Assembly (NCBI RefSeq): GCF_001949145.1
Contig: NW_019091436.1
Location: 1,101,006 to 1,165,005 of the forward strand
Direction of reading: 5' to 3'
Source: Acanthaster planci
Taxonomy: Eukaryota > Echinodermata > Asteroidea > Valvatida > Acanthasteridae
DNA: 64,000 nucleotides
Position 1 is the stretch's first letter. Every line of letters starts with the position of its first letter. Positions 24,501 to 36,500 of this stretch are shown piece after piece. The notes beneath the pieces were generated by a model. That model made no database searches. It was given only the letters and a program-made list of their open reading frames with translations, and was not told the origin of the DNA. The position numbers and the translations under genes were made by a program.

Positions 24501-27500
24501 TTTACAGAACAGTATCAAATTGCAAACAAAGAATGTGGTCAGGTGTGCAAATCTAGACCGATAGCAGTGGCAGCCTACGGATTAATTTTGACTGACCTAC
24601 TCAGCAACTGATAAAATGCCGGTTGCCCTTATGTTTCAGTGGAAAACAGGTGGAAGAGTCAGTTCAGAGAATCAGTTCCTGTTTGTTATTACCACAGATG
24701 AGTGGCTTGAATGACTGCTGTTCTTTGAAATAACACCCTTTGCCTCCGGTGAGAGAAAAAAACAATTACAGTTGACAAACATCAGAATTGAAATTGACCC
24801 TCCCCCACCAACTGTAATTAACCATTTTCCACCAGGACATTGATGGGAATATTGAAGTAGACGTGGCATTTGCTGGTCAGCAGTGGCTATGTAAATCAGT
24901 CACAACTGAAAGCAGCGTGACAAAGTAATTCCATTTAATGATCGCAAATGCTGTGCGTGATAAAGGAGGGAAAAATGAGGGTATAGTCATCCATTATATG
25001 CAAAAAGACATTTACAATGAAGTCAGTTATTGATTTATATATAAAGGCATTAAAAATTGTCCTTTTACGATGAAAACTTATCACACCTGGCATAGTGCTA
25101 TTGTATAGATTCTTTAAATTCAATTAAAACAAATCTGTATAAATTGTTAATATTGTAGCACAAATTGGTCAACTCTTACTTCTTGCATGCATGAAGACTC
25201 TCCCATGAGAACAGTTTCATGTGTTGTCGGCAAAGTTCACGGTCAAGTGTTTGTTGTTTTTCACCATGGAAATCTTAGTTTTGTACAATTTAAGTGCTAC
25301 CTTGAATGATGCATTAACTTGAATGTTTAGTGGGTGAAAACGGGGTACCAGTGCATGTGCCCTTGCTCGCTGGGCTGTTTTTGTCTGTGTGCAGAACCCA
25401 ATTGGGCATATTAGCGATCCTATGATGTTTTGAGCACCCAATGGGCTATTTCCATCGCCAAAATTGGGGCGCTTCATTCAGAGTTGCTAGGTGAATTTTT
25501 AGATCACTTGCCTCTTTGTTTATTTTGGATGCGGGTTACGGTGCGCCAAACAAGACAATTGAGCTTTCCGAACTGTAAGTAAGAATTAGTGTTTTTTCCA
25601 CCTAGACATGTTTTCTGAGCTATTAAATTAAGGCAAGTCAAGCTTGGATTTAGCTCGCGCACGGTAATTTGTAATTCTGTTGTTTTAGTGGGTTTTTGCG
25701 GAGAGAAATATGCTGATTGTGGATTGGTTACTTTGGCCTGTTTAGGTCATTAGCAGAGGCCCTATTGCCTACCGAGGTAACTGAGGTTACAGTTTTGGAG
25801 GTACATGTACCTCCTTTGGTGTTAATTGAATAAACAGATGAGATAAGTTATTCCCTGTCTTGGGTGCTAGTTACTTGTATGTCCGATAGGGTTGCCTGCA
25901 AGTGTTGATATACTTTCCACAAATGGACTCCCCGGGCCCCCCGAGTTGTTGAGAACCCGCGGAGGGGCAATGTTTTTAAAGTAAATCTGTGACTTTCATT
26001 CAATGTCCTCTCTTATTTCTATTTACTTCATTTATCCAACTTTTTTAATGTTCCCTGTTTTTTGAAAGGGGGGAGGATAAGTGCCCCCTTTTGGCACTTG
26101 CCCTCACCTCTTGCCAAACAATGTTATTGACAGTTGCTAAGCAGCTGCATAATGTTTATCCTTGAATACAAACGTATTGGCCATGTGTTCTTTCTGATTG
26201 GCCAGAAACTGAAATTTGCAGTGATTGTAAGCCAAAAATTTGTCAAATAGTAGGCAGTTCTTTTGATTTCTGTGGTTAAAGCCAAAAGCACAGACTTTGT
26301 CTTAGCTAAATTCTTTAATGCAAAGCAGATTCGACCCTTGTTGGTTCGACCATGATGGGTTAGGTCTTAGCTCTAAGACTGGCCAAGGATTTTCAAAGGG
26401 ATGATGATTTACATACATTGGCTTAAACACAAGCAGAGACCTGAGGGCTTAGAGAAAGACTTGAGCNNNNNNNNNNNNNNNNNNNNNNNNNNNNNNNNNN
26501 NNNNNNNNNNNNNNNNNNNNNNNNNNNNNNNNNNNNNNNNNNNNNNNNNNNNNNNNNNNNNNNNNNNNNNNNNNNNNNNNNNNNNNNNNNNNNNNNNNNN
26601 NNNNNNNNNNNNNNNNNNNNNNNNNNNNNNNNNNNNNNNNNNNNNNNNNNNNNNNNNNNNNNNNNNNNNNNNNNNNNNNNNNNNNNNNNNNNNNNNNNNN
26701 NNNNNNNNNNNNNNNNNNNNNNNNNNNNNNNNNNNNNNNNNNNNNNNNNNNNNNNNNNNNNNNNNNNNNNNNNNNNNNNNNNNNNNNNNNNNNNNNNNNN
26801 NNNNNNNNNNNNNNNNNNNNNNNNNNNNNNNNNNNNNNNNNNNNNNNNNNNNNNNNNNNNNNNNNNNNNNNNNNNNNNNNNNNNNNNNNNNNNNNNNNNN
26901 NNNNNNNNNNNNNNNNNNNNNNNNNNNNNNNNNNNNNNNNNNNNNNNNNNNNNNNNNNNNNNNNNNNNNNNNNNNNNNNNNNNNNNNNNNNNNNNNNNNN
27001 NNNNNNNNNNNNNNNNNNNNNNNNNNNNNNNNNNNNNNNNNNNNNNNNNNNNNNNNNTTGAGCCGAGACCCGATGACTTAGGGAAAGATTTGAGATTAAT
27101 TTGAGGAAACAAAAATTGGGATTTTTAAATGAAGATTCTTAAGATGCTCAAATCCGTTGATGCTGTGAGGCACACCTTTAGGTATTGTTCATTTGAACCT
27201 CTTTTTCTGCTGCCATTCTTAAGCACCTATGTATAAAATAAATATCTGCACATAACCAAACTTGTTTTTAAATGTCATGTTTAGTTCTTTTCAGAGCCAC
27301 ACATGCTCAGAAAGAGAGATCCTTTCTTAGTGCCACCATAAACCTCTAAACCTCAATGTCACGTACATTTTATAGGAAGCAGAACTACATGTATTTCTTT
27401 TTTGGCTGGGGTTCAGTGCTTTCTCCAAGCCAATGCACGGGAGAGAATGAGCATAAGTTTTGCTTTCCGAATGATTATTGGAGAAAGCCAAGTTTGCATA

Positions 27501-30500
27501 CATATTTTGCTTGCAGTACTCGTATCTGGGTATGATCTTCATCAAGGGTAAATATGGGGAAGGATTCACTTTTGCTTTCTGAAGCACTTGGCTGTTTTCA
27601 GCCATTGTTTCACCTCAATTCAAGTTTGGATTTTTTTCTTTCTTGACCTGTTTTTGAACATCTGATCAAGAGTCATTATCTCATTGATGTCATTTCCATT
27701 TGCCATTTTTCATCTGGCTAATTATATCGTTACAGCTTCTAATCTTTCAAAATTCACTTCACAGATTACTCATGGGTCATTTTTCTTTTTGAACCATGTT
27801 TAGAGTCCAGATCCAGGCCGTCAATATTGTGAAAGGGTTGTGTTTGACAGCAGTCTAAGTAAGTTCAGGAACTTTTTTCCGTGTTGGCTTGAGTTTTCAG
27901 TCTTGTTCTTTCTCAAAATGGTAACAGAGGCCGTGTCCAAAATGGGATTCCAGAGCTACGGCTAGGTCTATCGTCTGTGCGTTTCCACGTACTTTCAATG
28001 AAGTGAAGACCTAGACCTAGCTCTAGACAACAGATTCGAATGCAGCCTTAGACTGCTTTAATTTGAACCACGCTTTAAAATACCATCGGTTTATACGTGT
28101 ATATCATGTTTAAAACCTCATGTCATGGTTTTTCCGATACAGACGTTTGCCAATATCCGTTTAGCCTCCCTCTTACGCCAAATGAAAGGCCAGGAAAGGC
28201 CGAAGCTGTTGAGGTTGCCGACTTCAACAAGTTATTCATGCCTCCTGGATGCCAAGATTGTACCCAAGAACAGTACACCTGTCTGAACATCACGTACAGC
28301 ATCAATCAATATTGTGAGTGAGGATGATGATTGTGGCTTTTAGAGAATATTACAGATGAGTTTAATTGCACTGCATTCCGCAGCTAGGTTTCATGAAGAT
28401 TACATGTTCAAGTCCTAATGATATCTACAAACGTGAAAAAAGAGGCAACTTGCCATAATTTTGCTCTGTTTGATCCACAGCGGCAAATAAAGTGAAGGGA
28501 ATACAGTTTTCTGTTCGTGGGCACAATCAGCCGGATCTGAACCTCAATTACTGCATGAACCTCAACTTCAGCGACCAAGGCTTGCATTACTATGCAGTGG
28601 AAGACGTAAGGATATCACATAAGGCCTATAGTGTGACCACTTGCAGATGATATATAATATGACATTGAAGTGGTCAAAAACCTTCACTTTTTTGCCACTT
28701 GACACCGGAACATGTAAATACATAGGCATTTCCTGTGTTGCCAAGCTGGGATGATAAATATGTTTTGTCAAATTCTGCATGCAGTAGCAGGTGATGTCTA
28801 TATGGTACTCCCCAAGCTTGAGTGATTCCCATAGAATTTGTACTTGAGGCTCAAACTATAGTCCATGAAGGCTGAGTGTGTGTGTTGCCTTCAAGGGGCC
28901 GTGTAGCAAATATTGTTTAGCAGCACTGCTGTTTTTATTTTAATATGGCCATATTTTGGAGGAAAGTTCATGCAAATTCTGAACAAACAACCACTGGAGG
29001 TCGACATTTGTAAAGTCCAACTAACTGAAAGGACTGCGGTTGCGGTGTGTCATTTTTCAAAATGAGCTAAGCCATTTCCGGCTGAAAACAGTTCCACACC
29101 TGTGGTACAAGTGCGTTATCGAATATAGCCTACCCTAGGCCAGTGGTTTCAAGAACAAGTCAACTGACAATGGATACAGGACATGCCTTGTGCAGCAGTC
29201 AAGCTCAAGTTCCAATGGATCTCACACTTTTGTTTCTTCCTTCAAAAGACTCCACAGGCAAAAAAAAGGAAAAGCTTCTACTTAAACGTGAAGACAGGAT
29301 TCAACTGAGATAAAAAAAGGAATAAAGACCCCCCAAAAACTGCACCTGACCGGAACCCATCACCTTGTGCATAGTATGCGCACTGCTGAGGCATTGTAAA
29401 ATGTCACTGATATTGTTGAAATGTCACGTAGGTGGTGCTGCCTATAGTGAACAGTGCTAATTTAGAAATTTTGTTATGGTCGCCATAACTGTGGCCATTG
29501 CATTTTCAAAAATTGACCTGCCCTTCCAGTTATGATCTATTGTGTGTTTTTTTTGTGCAGCGTTTATTCTCCATTGAGTGCTTCTGTGGCTTGAAGCCTG
29601 GTATTTCGTATAGGGTCACCGTTCGAACATTGCCTGTGGATGACACCCCTAATGATCCAGATGACACTAAAGTTGAAATACCTTATATACCCTCAGGTAT
29701 GTACATGTAGACCTTAATGCACAGATATTATGTAACTTGACTGTAGCTAGAGCATGCTATTAGTTAGGCCTGTGACTTGTTGTGTTTGTGGTGTGCAGTA
29801 AACGTGATCTGACTATTCTAGTTTTTCTAAACTAGTTTCTCCTGGGGAAGGGGGAAAGCTCGAATCTCACACTTCTTTGTTAAGTGGCAACCGAGGTGCT
29901 TCCCGAGTGAGACTTTTTTCCCATTTTAATTTTCTTTCTCAGATTGTGGTCAGCCAGACAAAACACAAGATGTTCGCTGTCAGACAAGTGCAGAGGGTAG
30001 GCTTTCCGACAAAGTGTGCTCTAAAGAAAATCTACCATTTTAAGGTCGACTCTGGTAAATTCAGGGATTTGAATAAATGTAAACTATTTCTTTTCGAAGG
30101 ACCACATCATATTGTACTGTGTTTAATACCGTAGTTTCCTACTACTCACAATTGTGTCAGGTTGGTTTTCATTTGTTGGAACCAGTTAACTGCTTAACCT
30201 TTTGTTTTGCTTGATAGATACATATAGAAACACATCTTTTGTTTTCTCCAATGCTATCATGCTTTTTTGTTCAACTTTGAAATATTCTCAGAAAACTGAG
30301 CATTGATTATATGCTTATTGATTTTTGCACTGTGTGTTTATTAGTGCATACAGACTGTGTCGTAGGGTGCTTTCTGAGGGCTTCTCACATTAGTGAAGAT
30401 CTGTACGACTTGTCTAATGCTAATTGCCTCTTGCATGGTGTGGCTTTGCTTCTGTGGGCATCTCGCACCTGCAAAGATTGGCTTTTCTATTTGAAGACAG

Positions 30501-33500
30501 ACAAAGAGAAGGATAAACACTAAACTTTTCTCCAATATTGTTGCAAGAGACTATGTTTGTTTCTTATAATTGCAACTATTTTGACACCATTAGAATGGAA
30601 ATTGGACATAGTGTTAGCAAGGAGCGCATTTTGCCAATATGTGTCAGCTAAAAGCTGTCTTTATTGATTCACTGAAAACACAGGCTCCAGAACATGTGAG
30701 GCCATGATCTTGAAATTACCATAACTATAAAACCCTACTTTGGATCGAGTCTTCATAGATGCACTCGTTATGAAATTTTAGGGTTAAAAATTTAAGCCCA
30801 AACACAGGAATAGCATGTGGATAATTCCAGAAATCAGGTTTCAATATGTTTTCGTGTCCCTGTCACATCTGACATATGATTTTGTAAGTTCAGAACACAT
30901 TTTCTAATTTCCAAGAGTGATGAATTAATACAAATTACCTGCCAAACAAATAGTAATAGTTTGAAATCAATTTTGAAATCAAAAGGTCAGATGTAACACA
31001 GACACGAAAATGTCACACTCTTGGACTCCTAATTCCTGGAAATACCCATGTCTGAAATTGGCAATTTACTTGTTTTTGCATGATTTAGAGGTTTGTTTTC
31101 AACCTTTCCATGCATGATTTTTAATTTGTTTAAAACTGCCTTTCCCACTACTAACCTGCTTACAGCTCGTTGGTCACCAGAGTGTTTCCATGTGACCCAG
31201 AAAGCCAGCAGTGGTGAATACGACATAGTGGAGATTATTTTTGGTGTGGCTCCAGTGAGCTATAACTTCAATCGATATGGACTGTACATCTATGAATATG
31301 CCCCAGATTCTCCCCTAGGGCGGCCAGAGGATTCAGAGTTTTTATACATGGTGGGTGCTGTTGAAGTACACCTTTACAATTAGTTCGTTGCATTTTAGTA
31401 CTACCTAAAGTCATGTTGTCGAGCTACGACTCTGACATGAACTATTTTCCAGCCCTCCCTGGCTTAGCTTGACCCCACCTCCTGCATCCTCACAGAGCTT
31501 CCCGCAAGACAGAAGAAGAAGTCTTCCCCCCTGCCTTCGCAGGTGTGGCATGTTGCTGTTCCCAACATCTGAATCCCAAAGCTTAATTCTACCATTGTTT
31601 CCCCATAAGTAGATGTTCCAGCATTGAGATGCGGAAAGTTACTTAACTAGGCAACAAGTGTGTGACTTGGGTTATAATGTTCTGCCCCGTAGTTTAAACT
31701 GGTTCCACCTCAGTTGAGATCACTCTAAAGACTATCAAGAGATTAGCACAAGATCAAGAACATGATGTTTTGGAGTTTGTTTGTTTTTTTATTGTGTTTG
31801 GGTATTTAGTTCAAGCAAAATATTAACTAATTCATACACTTTTTGGAAAAATGACCTTTTTGTGTGTGTCAGTAAATTCATAAAACATTTATCACAGAAG
31901 TCAGTATTATGGGCTATGTTAGAAGCAGAAGCCTTGGAACAGAAAATGAAATCTGTCATACATTGGACATCGTCAGGTCCTACTGCGGATTTTTCTCTGT
32001 TTTTTATTAAAATGCAAAAATAAAGAAGTGAATACAAAAAAGGCCAACTTCTGACAAGCAAGTGTGAAAGCCTGTTTTGTATACACATTTATGACCTGAT
32101 GAAGTAAAGCATTCATTATACACTTACAATATATAATGAATCATCTTTACAAGCATGAAAATTATGAATGGTACAGTCAAGGTATGGGGCGTGAGATATG
32201 GTCCCAAAACCTGGCGCATTTTAAGGTTTTAGTCCGAAGAGATTTTTTGTGTGAGATATAACAAAAACTAACAGTTTACAATCTTTTTACTCCCTTGTGG
32301 TTGAACAGAGTTCTGTTGCAGATCGTAATTGCTCAAGTTCATATGAGCCAACATTACAGCACAGATTTAACATAACAGGCTGGTCTGGCAGCCTGGAAAC
32401 CGACTTTGTTGCCGTGGTAAGTCAAAGTGGTGTGTCAGTCCATCAACCATTATTTGCCACGTGATATGCACTTAGGGGTTCCTTTGTATAAGATGTAATC
32501 CTACAATTTTCTGAAAACCGATTTGGCCCAAAATTGTAAGGTTTCCAACTTTTTTCCTGTCAACTGAATCAGCATTTATGATTGACCATGTGTAGGAATT
32601 TTTAAAGTCACAAAGTCACAACATTAACATGAATGCACAAACCTTAGAAGCCTTTTTCTGTACATATACTTTTGCTGCTGTTTTTTCTCTTCAGGTTCAA
32701 CCCAGACCGACCTCACAGAAACAGTGCTTGAATGTAGAGGGCGAAGAAATATCATGCAAGCGAACCTACAGTAGCCCATTCCATCTAATAGGTGAGGTAC
32801 AAGTATAATTCAAGTCCTCCGACAGCTTCATACAATTTACCGGCCATCAGTTAAAGTTGCATTCCAAGCACAGTGTATCCACTCTAGACCCAACCCCCAC
32901 TGTGGGAAGGTTTTCCCATCGGCACTGGAGTACATGCCCACTTCACCCATAAAGACCGTACATGTCAACCAAATAAGTTGCACATGCTTTGTCCAAGTGC
33001 ATTCACACATTCGTACTGCAGATACCAGCAATGTCAACACACCTCCTCTCTTGTTTCTGGAATAGATAGGATCCAAGTTATTGCCAAGCTTCAAAACTTG
33101 TGCCAAAATGAGAGTTATGTTGAAAAAGGAATTTATGAAGGGGGGAGTGTTTTGCTTTGGTCATATCTTTCTATAAAATTGTCTACCATATCCTCTAACA
33201 TCTTTGGGTTATGGATTTGCCTGAACTAAGGATTTCTGAGGTAACACATAAAGCACGGAATCCTTGTTGGACACATACTACAATACACCAACCGTTTGCA
33301 CAGAATTCTGTGTTTGAGATTCTCTAAATTTCTTTGCTCTCCCAAACTCTTGTCCAGCCAATCCTTGCAAGGGGAATCCATGCGGGGAAGCAGCTATCGG
33401 CCAATGTATACCAAACCAGAAGATATACACCTGTAACTGCACTGCTGGCTACATGGCATGGAATCAGACTTGCCTAGGTAAGAAGCCAAGTACCAGTGGA

Positions 33501-36500
33501 AGATACCTCTTTCAATGGAGAGTGAGTCAACAACTCAACTGGGTTGCATTTCAGGTGTTTTTATAAGGAAATCCCTTCAGCAGATTTAGTACCGATTTAT
33601 GTCATAAACATCCCATTTGAATGATGTGACATTGTAAGGTCTTTTATGCCTGTAGCATGCATGAAACTCAGTCAGTCGTAAACCCCTTTGATAATGATGG
33701 GATGCTACTCTATTAATACGAGTGTACTCCTGAATGGGTCAACGGCTTAAGTATGACCTGCGAGTCATTGAGAGTATACTCTCGCTAGAGGGAGAGTATT
33801 AAACTTCTGCACCTGAGTGTCATGCGCACGCATCCTACTTGTTTTAAAAGGAGTAACAGCGCGAACGTGATAAAAATACGGCCAAATTAGTTCGCTTGGC
33901 TACTCTCATCTCTCAAGAGCCCAAGTGTTCGCCCAGCACTGAATTATTCATATTGCTGCAAAAAGATCTAGCGTACCGGCCAATGAGACTGTGTGTTTTC
34001 ATGACGTACATTTTGTGAGACACAGGTATCCAATTGCAATATTCCTTCATGACATCATGCTCCATCAGCGACCAACTCGCACGCGGGCAGCCTCGCCACA
34101 GTGGGCGGGTGAACTCAGACTATCAATCGTGTCATGCAGCTAGTGTTGAAAATCATAAGACAGACGGAAAATTTAATAAAAATGTCTCTCCATGACACAA
34201 TTTTTGTTGGAAAGATTACTTACATGGATGGGGGCTCCCGTTGATGAGTCTTGCAGGTACACACTGGCCTACATGTGCATGCCGTTTTGCGTCATTGTCA
34301 TCCATGGTGATAGAAAGCCTTTTAAAAATCCCTGGATTGATGCTTTCATCACATGTACATTATTTGCTTTTATTAATCTCACATGCACATTAAACATGTT
34401 TTCATATGACAGTGAAGTTTATTATTCTAAACACATCACAATATATTTGATTAATTATAACTGAGAGATCTTTTTGATATAACATCAACCACGCTTTTAC
34501 GTGTATGCCCATACATGCATACACGTGCATATGCATGTACATGGCATTGTACAACAATGCACTGAAGCCATTGCACTGCGTGCCGCCTACAATGAATTTC
34601 GGATACAACGAACGTTTCTACAGGGTCCCAGGGATCTCGTAATAACGAGAGTTGACTGTATATGTATACATGTCCTTTTGTCTTCATTTCACAGGCTTAA
34701 AATCATCGTAAAAGCTTCACCATAAACCAACCATTTTCTGTAAACCCCTTTTTTTCATTCATTCAGTGGACCCTTGTATGGTTCTGGCAGCAAATGAAAA
34801 GGACTCGATGCATCAGTGTGAAAATGGCGTTTGCCAGTACACTAAAAAACGAATGGACTATTACTGTACATGCTATGATGGATTTGAGTATCAAGAAACA
34901 CAAAAGAAATGCGTGGGTAAGTCAGTGCAGAATTTAGGGACATATAAAGTGGTTAAACTACAAGTACTCATCTTTCAAATTCTCAATTTCAAATTGTAAT
35001 TTGAGTGACCAAGTGGAATTTCCAATGACAGCTAGGTGTTTCTTGATTGAAGTCTGCAGCAACTTCCATGTACTTACAGAACCCACTGACAGAACCGGTG
35101 AGTGAAAATGTGAACACTTAATGCCGAATCACCGTGTTGCTCTATCCACAGAGAAGACCTCAATCGGAAAGATTGTCGGCATTGTGGTTGCCAGCTGTCT
35201 AGCCGGATTGATCCTGTTTGTGTTGGTGGTTTTTGTGATTCGCCAGAGACGCCATCCGCCAGAAATTCTGACTAAACCAGAGTCACAAGGTACTCATTTG
35301 TACGGTAGTTTACTGAAGTGCTCATACAAGTACTTATGTCTTAACAGCAGTGCCAAAAAGTCACAATTTTTACGGGCAGTCATGATATTTGCTGCGCTAT
35401 TTTATCTTGTAATTTTAATCATACAGTACCACAGAGCCTTTAGAATTTCTAATACAGTGTTTCAATATACCATTTTTAGTTCTGTGCATCCCCAGAAAAC
35501 ACCGCCGTAATATTTTGAAGGTTTAGGAGACACTGGTATTTATTAGGGCCTACTGATCATCTTTAAGCACTTCGCGCTAGTGGCAGTTATCATAGTTGAT
35601 GATGCTGGGGTGGGATACTGATCATTTGTTTCTGGTTTCAAAATTCTTTAAAAATTCCTATCTTCATTTACTGGACACTTACACCCACAGAAAGGACTGT
35701 CTGGTTTCTACTCTGATCTGACAGACACATATATTGACACTGGGGTATTTCAGCCAGGCCTGCTGCCTTGTAAAAAGAGCCCAGATTGGGCAGTGTTACG
35801 TATTTTTCTTTTGTTCACAAAGCTGGCACAGTGCGTTGCTGACCTCTTTTCAATAGGGGCCAGATTAGCGTGCAGCGGTACTGTGTGGCTCATCGCTGCG
35901 TTGGTGGCACGCTTTTGTCCCCGGTGGTAATCCGCTCGCGCTAATTCCCCTAAACCGTGGTATGCTGTTTCCAAACAAGGCTGGTTTATCTCCACTATTG
36001 AGATTGAAAAAATGTTGGTAATGCCCAGCAGCCTGGTCTTTTGTTTTGAGTGCGTTTTTTTGTTACAAGTCCCAATTCCCTTTGTCCGATTTCGGAGACC
36101 CCATGCCACGCGTATAAAGAATATGTGTCCGGTACTGGAAATCCCAGCGGCAAGTGGTTAAAGGGTAGCTATAATCAATATTTTTGAATGCAAACCTCCG
36201 AAATGCACTTTTATGTCGCGTTTGATTTTACTTTCCACTTTGGTTTTTATTAATGATATTTCCATATTTATGAGCAAAGTTGTGATGACATCCCAGGAAG
36301 AGGCCTCAATGTTACATTGATATATTTACCTGGACTCAGTTTTCTCTTTGCTGATTTATTGTTATGTACATGCATAGCAATAAGAAAGCATCAGTTGCTC
36401 TCTCAGAAATGTTTTCAGTTACTGAATTCTCAGTTCACGATTTGAACGGAAACACCTGTGCTCTAAACTGTGTTTTCCCTAGATGACTTCACAGCAACAG

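Larger units (their letters stand above)
18539..28142 (+). other. Receptor A intron 1 (9.6 kb)
   Basis: No convincing exon was found. The intron carries a tRNA-derived SINE nested in an inverted-repeat element (19,379-19,884), a 246-bp MITE (23,390-23,635), the N gap and a foldback element just before exon 2. Short open frames here show no domain and no paired splice sites. Confidence 0.6.

Noticed and set aside
26401-27112. 226- and 229-codon frames on both strands
   Set aside because: Almost entirely N; they have no sequence support.
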